Origin: Benzoatithermus sp963720725
GTDB taxonomy: Bacteria; Pseudomonadota; Alphaproteobacteria; Geminicoccales; Geminicoccaceae
DNA: 64,000 nt
Assembly: GCA_963720725.1 (NCBI GenBank)
Contig: CAVRGN010000003.1
Span: 1,364,001 to 1,428,000, forward strand
Direction of reading: 5' to 3'
This document shows, in pieces, positions 15,382-24,146 of the stretch. The position numbers were made by a program, and so were the translations under genes. The notes beneath the pieces were generated by a model, which was not told the DNA's origin, made no database searches, and saw only the letters and a list, made by a program, of their open reading frames with translations. Each line of letters begins with the position of its first letter. Within the stretch, counting starts at the first letter, position 1.

Positions 15382-17411
15382 GGCGCCGGCCGCGCGCGGT
15401 AGACCGCCCGGTTCTGGCGGCACGGCTGCTGGCGGCGCTGTTGGTAGCCTGCGCCGTCCTCGCACTGGATGCCCGCTTCGGCGAGCGCCGGGTCCTGGCT
15501 TCGCTCGAGCTCCAGACGCTGGACTGGCGCTTCCGCCTGCGCGGTCCCGAACGCCCCAGCGGCTCGGTGGTGCTGGTGCTCGCCGACGATGCCAGTGTGG
15601 CGGAGCTCGGCGGCTGGCCGCCGCCGCGCAGCACCTTGGCAGATGCAGTGGCCGCCTTGGCCGCTACGGACGCGCGGGTCATCGTGGTCAACCTGCTCCT
15701 TGCCGAGCGCGAGGCGCAGCTGCCACCGGCGGCGCGTGAGCTGCTGGCGGCCAGTCAGGCCGCACTGCCGCCTGGAACCGATCTGCCCGCCCGGATCGCC
15801 AGCCTGCTGGCTGAACCCGGCGACGCCGCCCTGGCCGCGGCGATCACCGCCGCCCGCCGCGTTCTCCTGCCTTACGCGTTCGTCGAGGACCCGGCCCAGG
15901 CGAACGTGGCGGACCTGCCGCCATGGATCGAGGCCACCGCCTTTCGCGTCGTCGCCGAGGCGGACCAGGACGGACTCGGCGCGCCGCTCCGGCCGCGCGG
16001 CCTGATCGTCCCCGCCGTCGAGCTGGGAGCCGCGGCCGTATCGCTCGGGCATGGCTCACTGCTGCTGGAGCCGGACGGCTCGTTGCGCGCGGACCTGCCG
16101 GCCGTGTCCTATGGCGACCGCCTGCTGCCGTCGCTGGCGCTGGAAGCGGCGCGTCTGCAACTCGGCGTCGCGCCCAGCCGCGTGCTCGTCGCCGGCGCGC
16201 GCGGCGTGCGCCTGGGCGAGCTGTTCGTGCCGGTCGACGGCCGCGGGCTGCAGCTGCTCGACCATTACGGCCCGGAAGGCACGCTGCCCACCTACTCCCT
16301 CGCGGACCTGCTGGCCGGCCGGATCGAGCCGCAGCGGCTCTCGGGTCGCACCGTGATCCTGGGTGCCTCGGCGTCCGGGGTGGGCGACCGCTTCGCTACT
16401 CCCTTCAGCACGCGACTGCCCGGCAGCGAGCATCTCGGCACCGCGATCGACAACATGCTCTCCGGCCGGTTCCTCACCCGGAGCGCTCCGGAACGCGCGC
16501 TGGACCGGCTGCTGACCGCCGTCCTGGCGCTGGCGGCGGCAGTCTTCGCCGGCCGACGCTCGCCCTGGATGTCGCTGGCGGTGCTCCTCCTGCTGCTCGG
16601 CGGCCTCGCGGCCTTGCTCCAGCTGGCCTTCGTCCTGGAGCGCATCTGGCTGGCAGCCCTGCCGCCGGCCGCCGCCATCCTGCTGGCCGGTCTGGCGGTC
16701 GAGGCCCTGCGCCTCGCCGACGAGCGCCGCCGGCGGCGTCGCCTGGAGCGCCAGAGGGCCAATCTCGCCCGTTACTTCGCGCCGGCGGTGGTGGAGCGAC
16801 TGGCCGCCAGCGACGCGCCGGCGGCCCTGGACCGCACCCAGGAGGCCGCGGTGATGTTCGTCGACGTCGTCGGCTTCACGCGGCGGAGCGAGAGCATGGC
16901 GCCCTCCGCCGCCATGGCGCTGCTGCGGGACTTTCACACCCGGGTCGAGCGGGCGGTGTTCGAGCATGGCGGGATGGTCGACAAATTCATGGGCGACGGT
17001 GCGATGGCCTGCTTCGGCGTACCCGACCCGTCACCCATGGCCGCCGCCAATTCGGTCCGGGCAGCCCTGGCGATCCTCGCCGACCTGGCGACGCAACCGG
17101 ATGCGACCCGGCTGCAGGTCGGCATCGGCCTGCACCGTGGACCCGTCCTGATGGGCGACATCGGCGGTGCCACGCAGTTCCAGTTCACCGTCGTCGGCGA
17201 CACGGTCAACGTCGCCAGCCGTCTGGAGGCGATGACGCGCCAGCACGGCACGCCGCTGCTGGTTTCCGGAGCGCTGTTCGCGGCGGCGGCGCCCGAGCTC
17301 GATCCGGCGACGGTTGCGCGGTTCGCACCGCTGCACGGCCTCGCCGTCCGTGGCCGAGATGGCACCCTCGACGCTTGGCGGCTGGCGGGCGGTCAGGACG
17401 GACGCGGATAG
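15378..17411 (+). CDS. CHASE2-domain class III adenylate cyclase
   Basis: 677 residues from a TTG overlapping the FecR stop. Order: one N-terminal membrane helix (about 12-30), a periplasmic CHASE2 sensor (about 40-345, with the conserved GRTVILGASASGVGDRFATPF near its end), three membrane helices (about 370-450), then a class III cyclase domain (about 485-660). The metal-binding aspartates are in MFVDVVGFTRR and KFMGDGAMACFG. The lysine in the latter and the Asp of VVGDTVNVASRLE are the purine-selecting pair expected for ATP, so the product is probably cAMP. The 3' end overlaps the convergent lyase-like gene by 19 bases. Confidence 0.9.
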   Translation: MRRRPRAVDRPVLAARLLAALLVACAVLALDARFGERRVLASLELQTLDWRFRLRGPERPSGSVVLVLADDASVAELGGWPPPRSTLADAVAALAATDARVIVVNLLLAEREAQLPPAARELLAASQAALPPGTDLPARIASLLAEPGDAALAAAITAARRVLLPYAFVEDPAQANVADLPPWIEATAFRVVAEADQDGLGAPLRPRGLIVPAVELGAAAVSLGHGSLLLEPDGSLRADLPAVSYGDRLLPSLALEAARLQLGVAPSRVLVAGARGVRLGELFVPVDGRGLQLLDHYGPEGTLPTYSLADLLAGRIEPQRLSGRTVILGASASGVGDRFATPFSTRLPGSEHLGTAIDNMLSGRFLTRSAPERALDRLLTAVLALAAAVFAGRRSPWMSLAVLLLLLGGLAALLQLAFVLERIWLAALPPAAAILLAGLAVEALRLADERRRRRRLERQRANLARYFAPAVVERLAASDAPAALDRTQEAAVMFVDVVGFTRRSESMAPSAAMALLRDFHTRVERAVFEHGGMVDKFMGDGAMACFGVPDPSPMAAANSVRAALAILADLATQPDATRLQVGIGLHRGPVLMGDIGGATQFQFTVVGDTVNVASRLEAMTRQHGTPLLVSGALFAAAAPELDPATVARFAPLHGLAVRGRDGTLDAWRLAGGQDGRG

Positions 17412-18826
17412 ATCCCGGCCTGCAGGACCGCGGTCACCGCCGCCGACCGCTGCCCCGGCGCGGCGCTCGCGTCCGGCGGCGGTGCCGCCTCGCGCCAAGC
17501 GGCGAGCTCGGCCCGCAGGGCCGGCGGCGCTGCCCGGCCGGTGACCAGCAGCGCCTGCGCCGCGACCACGGCCACCGCGCCCAGGGCCGCGTCGAGCATG
17601 CGGCCGGCGCCATCCTGGCCCTCCCAGGCAAGGGCCGTGGGAACGGCGGTGTCGTTCTGCACGAACCCGCCGGATTCCGAGCCCGGCAGGAACACGGCCT
17701 GGGCGGCGCGGCGGGCGGCCTCGCCGTAGCCGACCACGGCGAAGCCGAGGGTGCCGAGATAGGCCGGCTCACCTTCGCCGCCGTCGAGCTGGTCCGGCAG
17801 GCCCGAGGTGGCGCCGTCGAGGAGGCGGGCGATGAGCCGGTCGGCGATGGTGCACAGGTCGGCATAGGCCATGGCGAGCGCGTTCAGCGCCGGCCACGCG
17901 GCTGCGTTGTGGTAGCCGCCGGTGGACAGGATCCGGCCCTGCGGATGTTCGGCGTCCGGGGCTAGGAACACCGGATTGTCGGAGATCTGCGCCAGCGAGG
18001 TCGTCGCCGTGGCGGCCAGCTCGTCGGTCGCCCGGCGCAGACGCCCCAGCATCTTGGGCAGGACGCGGAAGGAGACGGGTGCCTGATAGGGCCGGCGCTC
18101 GAGCGCGCCCCCGGCGATCAGGGCGCTCAGGCGCTCGGCCGCCGCCAACTCGTGCGGGTCGCCCCACAAGGCGGCGACGGCCGGGTCGAAATGGCTGGGC
18201 GGCACGCGGTAGGCCTCGGCGGCGAGCGCCAGGACCGACTCCGCCACCGTCAGGCGACGCCGCGCGGCCAAAGCGCCGTCGGCCGCCAGCGCCGCCGCCA
18301 CCGGCGCGCCGTTGACGAGCGCCAGCTGCTCCTTCTCGCGCGCCTCGTAGCGGTCGAGCAGGGGGCCGAACAGCCACGACAGCGGCAGGATCTCGCCCGC
18401 CGACACCGCTCCCGCACAGGGCACCGGCGGCAGCGGCGCGGCCAGCATGGCGGCCACGGCCTGCGCGAGCTCGGGGCGCACCGCGGCGTGCCCCTCCAGG
18501 AAGTTCGCTAGGCGGGCCAGCACCATCAGGCGGGTCACGCGTTCCGGGAAGGGCGTGCCGGCATTGGCCTGCATGGCCGCGGGCGGCCGGCGTGCGTGCC
18601 GCAGCCGTTCCTCCGGCGCCAGCCGCGTCGAGGCGCGCTGGCCATAGCCGGAGGTCACCCCGTAGACGGTGATGTCGGGGTCCGCGATCAGCCGCTCGAA
18701 CGCGGCACGGCTGGCGGCCATGCGCCGGAGCGCGCCCTCGGCCACCTCCACCCTGGCCCCGTGCCAGCCGACCTGCTCGGCGACGGACAGGGTGATGTCG
18801 TGCCGGGTGTGCAGGGTGACGATCAT
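17393..18826 (-). CDS. Histidine/phenylalanine ammonia-lyase family protein with atypical MIO site
   Basis: 477 residues, ATG at 18826. The fold is that of the HAL/PAL family: DITVYGVTSGYGQRAS with the catalytic Tyr loop, KEQLALVNGAPVAAA, SLAQISDNPVFL, STGGYHNAAAWPA and a late Glu in GSESGGFVQNDTA. The tripeptide that normally cyclises to the electrophilic MIO group, Ala-Ser-Gly, is replaced: residues 141-145 read V-S-A-G-E, so the middle serine is alanine. Without that serine the usual self-processing should not occur, and lyase activity is doubtful. It could be a pseudoenzyme or a lyase-fold enzyme with different chemistry. It is probably co-transcribed with the upstream sensor kinase (66-base gap). 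Confidence 0.8.
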   Translation of the reverse strand: MIVTLHTRHDITLSVAEQVGWHGARVEVAEGALRRMAASRAAFERLIADPDITVYGVTSGYGQRASTRLAPEERLRHARRPPAAMQANAGTPFPERVTRLMVLARLANFLEGHAAVRPELAQAVAAMLAAPLPPVPCAGAVSAGEILPLSWLFGPLLDRYEAREKEQLALVNGAPVAAALAADGALAARRRLTVAESVLALAAEAYRVPPSHFDPAVAALWGDPHELAAAERLSALIAGGALERRPYQAPVSFRVLPKMLGRLRRATDELAATATTSLAQISDNPVFLAPDAEHPQGRILSTGGYHNAAAWPALNALAMAYADLCTIADRLIARLLDGATSGLPDQLDGGEGEPAYLGTLGFAVVGYGEAARRAAQAVFLPGSESGGFVQNDTAVPTALAWEGQDGAGRMLDAALGAVAVVAAQALLVTGRAAPPALRAELAAWREAAPPPDASAAPGQRSAAVTAVLQAGIYPRPS

Positions 18827-18891
18827 CCGGTTCTCCTCGGCGGCTTCGCCGCGCTCGCCGTACCCCGGCTGCGCGGCTGGCCGCGGCCGGC

Positions 18892-20961
18892 TCAGGCCGC
18901 GGTTTCCTGGGCCTGGATCGGCAGCCTGAAGGTGACGCTCGCCGACACGCCGCCCTCGCCCGTCAGGCTCAGCTCGGCATCGAGCTGCCGCACCAGCATG
19001 CGGGTGATCCGCAGGCCGAACCCGTCGCCGGGCGGCTCGGCGAAGCCGCACCCGCGGTCGCGGACGGTCAGCGCCACCTCCTCGCCCGAGCGCCGCTCCA
19101 GCGTGACCTCGACCGTTCCGCCGCCCGGCGCCGGGTAGGCATATTTCAGGCTGTTGGTGATCAGCTCCGACGCGATCAGGCCGACCAGCACCGCCCGGTC
19201 CATGTCGGCCGAAAGCGGCGCGCAGCGACAGGCGATGACGAGCCCACGGTCCTCCTCGATCAGCGCTTCCTCCAGCGAGGCGCACAGCTCGCGGAGATAG
19301 GCACCGAGGTCGAGCGTGCCGATCGCACCGCCGCGGTAGAGCATCGCGTGCAGCTCGCCGACCGCGGCGATCCGCTGGCTCGCGGCGCTCAAGGCCGCCT
19401 TGCCCGCCGGGTCGGACAGTTGGCTGCCCTGCAGGACGAGAAAGGAGCGGACGATCTGCAGGTTGTTCTTGATGCGATGGTTCAGCTCCTGGAACAGGAG
19501 GTCGCGTTGGCGCAGCGCCTGCTCGCGCTCGGCCTCGACCGCCCGCCGCTCCGTGACGTCGCGCGAGATACGCGCGAGGCGGACCACGGTGCCGTCGGGG
19601 TCGCGGATCGGGAACGCCGTGCTCTGCAGCCAGCGCTCGCTGCCGTCCGGGCGCCCGATCCGGTACTCGGCCGTGCTGGGCGTGCCCTCGCGCGCCCGTG
19701 CGAGGGCGGCCACGAGATGCGGCCGGTCGGCGTCGGCCACGGCGTCGAGCCAGTTGGTCCGGCCCTCGCGAACGTCGGCGGCTGATCGCTGCCAGATCGC
19801 CTCGAAGGCCACGCCGAGATACTCCATGCGGCCGGTGGCGGCATCCTCGACCCAGACCACCTCGGGCAGGTTCTCGGCGAACTGGCGAAACAGCTCCTCG
19901 CTGCGGCGCAGCTCGTGCTCGCGGGCCTCGATGGCGCTCGCCATCTCGTCGAAGGTGGCTCCCAGCCGCCCCAGCTCGGAGTGCTTCTCGGGCAGGGCCG
20001 CCCGCGCGGTGAGGTCGCCGGCGCGCAGGCGTGCCGCGGCCCGGCTCAGCATGGCGACCGGACGACGGATGAAATGCCGGCCGCCCAGCACCGCGGCGGC
20101 GAGGGCGAGGGCGGCCACGGCGGCGAGCAGGGCCATGTCACGGCGCAGGGCCTGGTCGAGGGGAGCCAGGGCCTCGCGCCGCGACAGCTCCACGCTGACC
20201 AGGAGGCCGTGGTTGGCGGCCGGCGGCACGAACGCGCCGATCCGCTCCACACCGTTGGGCCCGGTGCCGTTGAGGACCTGGTCGGCGGTGGCGTCGAGCA
20301 TCCAGCGGAACCGCTCGGAGAGCTTGCCGCCGACCAGCTCAGGATTGGGCCAACGCACGACGATCGTGCCGCTGCGGTCGACGATCGAGATCGAGCCGCC
20401 CTGCGGCCAAGCCTTGTCCTGGAACGTCTGCTGCAGCGCATCGACGCTCAAGCCCATGGCCAGGATGCCCGTGACGGTGCCGCCGGCCGCGATGAGCGGC
20501 AATGCGACCGGGAGGTTGGTGGAGCCGTCGATGCGCGAAACGACGAGATCGCCGATGCTGAAGCGGCGCGAGGCCAGGGCGAGACGGAAATAGCTGCGGT
20601 CGGCGACGTTGACGGGACCGGCGATCGGGTGGCGCGAGCAGACGACGGCGCCCTGGATGTCGATCAGGAATGGACCGCGGAGCGGTGCGGGGGGCATGCC
20701 CATGCCTTCCAGATAGGCGGCGCAGGCCTGCCGGTCGGCTTGGCGGACGGCAGGGTGGGCGGCGACCGCGAGCAGGAAGGCGCGCGCGCCCTCGAGCACC
20801 TTGTCGAGCTCGCCGCTGGCGAAGCGCACCAGCCGCAGGGCCTCGGCCTCGACCTGGGCTTCGCCGGCGGCGCGCTGCTCGAGGTCGGAATAGAGCTGGA
20901 GTGCGAAAGCCGGTGCTGCCGCGAGCAGGACGAGCAGGTAGACGCGGCCGACCAAGCTCAC
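18892..20961 (-). CDS. Membrane sensor histidine kinase, HisKA_2 family
   Basis: 689 residues. Order: membrane helix (7-22), a periplasmic double-Cache-like sensor (about 30-265; FLIDIQGAVVCSR, DRSYFRLALASRRFSIGDLVVSRI), a second membrane helix (about 275-300), HAMP (about 300-355), a PAS domain (about 360-480; FAENLPEVVWVEDAATGRMEYLG, ending WLQSTAFPIRDPDG), a HisKA_2 dimerisation domain with the phospho-His in FQELNHRIKNNLQIV, and a HATPase domain (SELITNSLKYAYP, VRDRGCGF, GFGLRITRMLV). Such kinases often signal to PhyR-type or stand-alone receiver proteins in alphaproteobacteria. No response regulator is adjacent. Confidence 0.92.
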   Translation of the reverse strand: MSLVGRVYLLVLLAAAPAFALQLYSDLEQRAAGEAQVEAEALRLVRFASGELDKVLEGARAFLLAVAAHPAVRQADRQACAAYLEGMGMPPAPLRGPFLIDIQGAVVCSRHPIAGPVNVADRSYFRLALASRRFSIGDLVVSRIDGSTNLPVALPLIAAGGTVTGILAMGLSVDALQQTFQDKAWPQGGSISIVDRSGTIVVRWPNPELVGGKLSERFRWMLDATADQVLNGTGPNGVERIGAFVPPAANHGLLVSVELSRREALAPLDQALRRDMALLAAVAALALAAAVLGGRHFIRRPVAMLSRAAARLRAGDLTARAALPEKHSELGRLGATFDEMASAIEAREHELRRSEELFRQFAENLPEVVWVEDAATGRMEYLGVAFEAIWQRSAADVREGRTNWLDAVADADRPHLVAALARAREGTPSTAEYRIGRPDGSERWLQSTAFPIRDPDGTVVRLARISRDVTERRAVEAEREQALRQRDLLFQELNHRIKNNLQIVRSFLVLQGSQLSDPAGKAALSAASQRIAAVGELHAMLYRGGAIGTLDLGAYLRELCASLEEALIEEDRGLVIACRCAPLSADMDRAVLVGLIASELITNSLKYAYPAPGGGTVEVTLERRSGEEVALTVRDRGCGFAEPPGDGFGLRITRMLVRQLDAELSLTGEGGVSASVTFRLPIQAQETAA

Positions 20962-21152
20962 CCCGTCTTCTCCGTCAAGGGCGCGGCGGTGCGAGCCGCA
21001 CGGGGCAGTTTGAGCCAGGGTTCGCGCCTGTCAACGCTGCAAGCTCCACGGCTCGAGAGCCTGCGACGCAGCGGGGAACGCTGGGATGCGGGGTGCGTTG
21101 TGCGGGCCATGGCGAGCCGAGGCTCGCGCAGCAACTTCGGACGGATGCGGCC

Positions 21153-22121
21153 ATGGCGACAAGTGTGATTCCTGTGCGGGTTGAGGAGCGGCTCGGCCCT
21201 TGGGGCGTGGCGGCCGTTGCCACGGCGGCCCTGGGCTCGGCGGTGGCGCTGGCGGTCGGTGTCGCCAGCCGCCGGGCGGAACAGGCCCACCCCCCGCTGG
21301 GCCGGTTCCTCGAGGTCGACGGCGCTCGCCTGCACTATCTGGAGCGGGGGCAGGGGCAACCGATCGTGCTCTTGCACGGCAATCTCACCTTCACCGAGGA
21401 GCTGGTGCTGAGCGGGCTGGTCGAGCTCGCGGCGCGGCATGGCCGCGTGATCGCGTTCGATCGCCCCGGCTATGGCTACAGCACGCGGCCGCGCGACCGG
21501 ATCTGGACGGCGGCTGCCCAGGCGGACCTGATCTTGGAATCCTTGCGGCGGCTCGGGGTGGAGCGGCCGCTGGTGGTCGGTCATTCTTTCGGCACCATCG
21601 TCGCCCTCGAGCTGGCGTTGCGGCATCCCCAGGCGATCGCCGGGCTGACGCTGCTGTCCGGCTATTATTTCCCGACGGCTCGGGTCGACGTGCCGCTGCT
21701 GTCGCCGCCGGCGGTGCCTGTGATCGGCGACGTGATGCGCCATACCGTCTCACCGCTGCTCGGCAGGTTGAGCTGGCCGGCGATCCGTCGCCTGCTGTTC
21801 GGACCCGCGCCGGTCACGCCCGGTTTCGACGAACTCGAGGGCATGATGCTGCGGCCGAAGCAGATCCGGGCGGGTGCGTCGGAGAGCGCCCTCATGGTCC
21901 CGACGGTGGCGGAACTGCGGAGCCGCTACCCGGAACTCGGCATGCCGCTGACCATTCTGGCCGGGGCCGAGGACCGGTTCGTGGACACGGAACGCCAATC
22001 GGTCGCGTTGCACCACCTGCTTCCGCGAAGCCGCCTGCGGATCGTCCCCGGTGCCGGGCACATGGTGCATCACACCGCACCCGAGGCCGCGCTGGCGGCC
22101 ATCCGAGACACGATGACCTAG
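21153..22121 (+). CDS. Alpha/beta hydrolase, membrane-anchored
   Basis: 322 residues from the ATG at 21153. An N-terminal hydrophobic stretch (WGVAAVATAALGSAVALAVGVA, about 16-37) probably anchors or exports the protein. The hydrolase core has the oxyanion motif IVLLHGNLTF, FDRPGYGYS, the nucleophile elbow GHSFGT, the acid in AGAEDRFVD and the His in PGAGHMVHH. This is the general esterase/haloperoxidase-like branch, and the substrate cannot be told. It is convergent with imuA (8 bases between stops), so nothing else is co-transcribed with it. Confidence 0.85.
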   Translation: MATSVIPVRVEERLGPWGVAAVATAALGSAVALAVGVASRRAEQAHPPLGRFLEVDGARLHYLERGQGQPIVLLHGNLTFTEELVLSGLVELAARHGRVIAFDRPGYGYSTRPRDRIWTAAAQADLILESLRRLGVERPLVVGHSFGTIVALELALRHPQAIAGLTLLSGYYFPTARVDVPLLSPPAVPVIGDVMRHTVSPLLGRLSWPAIRRLLFGPAPVTPGFDELEGMMLRPKQIRAGASESALMVPTVAELRSRYPELGMPLTILAGAEDRFVDTERQSVALHHLLPRSRLRIVPGAGHMVHHTAPEAALAAIRDTMT

Positions 22122-22129
22122 GGTGGCGC

Positions 22130-22840
22130 TCAGCCCGACGTGATCGCCGGGATCGAAGACTCCCGCACCGGCTGGACATGGCCATCGGCCGGTGCGAAGG
22201 CCAGGGTCCGCTCGTCCCAGCGCACCGACCAGACGCCGGGAGCACCGCCCTTGGCGCGCCACAGGATCAGTCGCCAGAAGACGCCGTCGGTCGACGCCAG
22301 CGTCTCCGCCCGCCAGCGGGTCAGGGCGGCATTGGGCAGGGGATCGGCCTCGGGCCGCAGCACCAGCCCGGCCCCCCCGCCGGCCTCGACCGCCAGCTGC
22401 AGGCGGCGGCTGGCCAGGAGGTCGAGGCGGTCGATCTCGGCCACCGCACAAGCGACGCCGCGGCAGCGCAGCGCCTCCTCGAACGACCACAGCACCTCGC
22501 CCTCGTCGGCGCAGCGGACCACGATCAGCCGCTCCGGCCCGAGGCCGAACCGGGCGAGGCCGGGCCCGTAGAGCTCGCCCAGTTCGGCAGCCACCCGCGC
22601 GTTGCGGCACCAGACCAGGGCACCGCCCCGAGCCAGGAAGCGGCTGGCGAAGCCAGCGACCGCACTGGTGCCGGCAAGGCCGCCGACCTCGTGCAGCGCG
22701 CGATAAGGCAGGCCGCCCCAGGGCAGGGCGGCGTCGAGCGGCAAGCCCAGGCTGGCCACGGCGCGGCCGAAATCAACCCCGCCGCCCTCGATCGCGCGGA
22801 CCTGCGCGCGCAGTTCGTCGAGCCTCGTCGTGTCTGCCAT
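22130..22840 (-). CDS. imuA: ImuA, SOS mutagenesis accessory protein (orphan)
   Basis: 236 residues related to the RecA/SulA-like ImuA family of the inducible mutasome (ImuA-ImuB-DnaE2). Recognisable parts are the N-terminal LDELRAQVRAIEG, the LPWGGLPYRALHEVGG segment found in ImuA proteins, and the C-terminal GVFWRLILWRAKGGAPGVWSVRW. Normally imuB and dnaE2 follow in the same operon; here the gene downstream is a convergent hydrolase, so they are not adjacent. A GTTC-N7-GTTC SOS box lies 20 bases upstream of the ATG, consistent with LexA control. Confidence 0.85.
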   Translation of the reverse strand: MADTTRLDELRAQVRAIEGGGVDFGRAVASLGLPLDAALPWGGLPYRALHEVGGLAGTSAVAGFASRFLARGGALVWCRNARVAAELGELYGPGLARFGLGPERLIVVRCADEGEVLWSFEEALRCRGVACAVAEIDRLDLLASRRLQLAVEAGGGAGLVLRPEADPLPNAALTRWRAETLASTDGVFWRLILWRAKGGAPGVWSVRWDERTLAFAPADGHVQPVRESSIPAITSG

Positions 22841-22859
22841 GAGCCCGCAATGTCTTGAT

Positions 22860-22874
22860 GTTCACTTTTTGTTC
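22860..22874. promoter_or_regulatory. LexA (SOS) box GTTC-N7-GTTC
   Basis: GTTC, seven bases (ACTTTTT), GTTC: an exact match to the alphaproteobacterial LexA direct-repeat site, 20 bases upstream of the imuA start. The AT-rich spacer and surroundings fit a promoter. The divergent amidase gene starts 93 bases away and is less likely to be controlled by it. Confidence 0.8.
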
Positions 22875-22966
22875 TATGACCTGCCAGGCGCTTGTCAAGC
22901 CCGCGGCCTTCCGTCCTCGCCGCCGGAACGGTAGCATGAGGGCGACATTGCCGAGGATCGACCAGC

Positions 22967-23782
22967 ATGCGCGTGTGCGTCGTCCAGATGAGTTCGATCA
23001 ACGACAAGGCCGCCAATCTCGACCAGGCCGCCGGCCTGATCGACCGCGCGGTCCATGACGACCGGCCGGACCTGATCCTGCTGCCCGAGGTCTGGGCGTT
23101 CCAGGGCGGGACCGCCGACGAGCGGCGCGCCGCCGCCGAGGCGCTCCCCGACGGCGAGGCCTACCACCTGCTGCGCCGGCTTGCCGCCGGCCACGGCGTC
23201 ATCATCCATGGCGGCAGCATCCTGGAGCGCGGCACCGATCAGCTGTTCAACACCAGCGTCGTGTTCGGCCGCGACGGTGCGGAACTCGCACGCTACCGCA
23301 AGCTGCACCTGTTCGACGTGGTCACGCCCGACGGCCGGGAATACCGGGAATCGGCACTGGTCGGCGGGGGCCGGGAGGTGGTCACCTACGACGCCGAAGG
23401 CATGCGGGTCGGCTGCTCGATCTGCTACGACCTGCGCTTCGGCGAGCTCTACCGGCGCCTCGCCGCCGACGGCGCGCAGCTCATCGCCGTGCCCGCGGCC
23501 TTCACCCTGCAGACCGGCAAGGACCATTGGGAAATCCTGCTCCGGGCACGGGCGATCGAGACCCAATGCTTCGTGGCGGCGGCCGCCCAGACCGGGTCCT
23601 TTCCGGCCGGCAGGGAGCAGCGGCAGAACTGGGGCCACAGCATGATCATCGACCCGTGGGGCAAGGTCCTGGCCCAAGTCCCCGACCGCCCCGGCTTCGC
23701 CACCGTGCACCTCGATGCCGGCTACCTCGCGCGGGTCCGGGAGATGCTGCCCGTGGCCCTGCACCGCGTCCTGCCCGGCTGA
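22967..23782 (+). CDS. Carbon-nitrogen hydrolase (nitrilase superfamily, Nit1/Nit2-like amidase)
   Basis: 271 residues. The catalytic triad of the superfamily is visible: E41 (LILLPEVW), K112 (YRKLHLFDV) and C153 (CSICYDLRFGELYR). The HLFDV, CYDLRF and WEILLRARAIETQCFV segments group it with bacterial Nit-type amidases, which hydrolyse deaminated glutathione or omega-amides. A housekeeping metabolite-repair role is therefore likely. The start ATG gives the usual MRVCVVQM opening. No operon partner: the next gene has its own strong ribosome-binding site about 100 bases on. Confidence 0.92.
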   Translation: MRVCVVQMSSINDKAANLDQAAGLIDRAVHDDRPDLILLPEVWAFQGGTADERRAAAEALPDGEAYHLLRRLAAGHGVIIHGGSILERGTDQLFNTSVVFGRDGAELARYRKLHLFDVVTPDGREYRESALVGGGREVVTYDAEGMRVGCSICYDLRFGELYRRLAADGAQLIAVPAAFTLQTGKDHWEILLRARAIETQCFVAAAAQTGSFPAGREQRQNWGHSMIIDPWGKVLAQVPDRPGFATVHLDAGYLARVREMLPVALHRVLPG

Positions 23783-23883
23783 GGTCAACCGTCCCACACT
23801 GGACTTCGCCTCCGCCGCAAGCGCAGCGGAACCTTTGCCCCCGGCGCGACTTAGTCGGCGGCAAAGCACCAAGGAGGAATCCG

Positions 23884-24144
23884 ATGGCACCACACCCGGC
23901 ACCCGCGGACGACGAGCCGTTGAGCTGGCAGGAGCTGGCAGAGCGCATCGGTGCCTACCTCCAAAGCGAAGGCGTGCCGACGGCCCAGGCCCGGCATCTC
24001 AGCCAGGCGGTCATTCGCATGTGCGCCGACGCGGCGGATTCGCTGGAGCGGCACCGGCTCCACGACGATGCGATGGATGAGGCCCGGACGCTGCTGGAAA
24101 CTTGGCAGGCGAGCCGGCGCGAGCAGATCCTCTCGGCCGGGTAG
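23884..24144 (+). CDS. Small hypothetical protein
   Basis: 86 residues, helical and acidic, with no membrane segment. An excellent ribosome-binding site, AAGGAGG at 23871-23877, sits 6 bases before the ATG, which makes the gene credible. WQELAERIGAYLQSEGVPTAQARHLSQAVIRM and the following EARTLLETWQASRREQIL suggest a compact helical bundle. I do not recognise a family. It is convergent with treY, the stops being 2 bases apart. Confidence 0.7.
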   Translation: MAPHPAPADDEPLSWQELAERIGAYLQSEGVPTAQARHLSQAVIRMCADAADSLERHRLHDDAMDEARTLLETWQASRREQILSAG

Positions 24145-24146
24145 GC

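Noticed and set aside
14421..16052. 543-codon reverse-strand open frame
   Set aside because: It opposes the FecR and cyclase genes, has the composition of a shadow of high-GC coding sequence, and only the short glutathione S-transferase remnant at 14546-14651 resembles a real protein.
20962..21152. Possible tRNA-like GGTTCG segment before the hydrolase gene
   Set aside because: No acceptor or anticodon stems pair around it.
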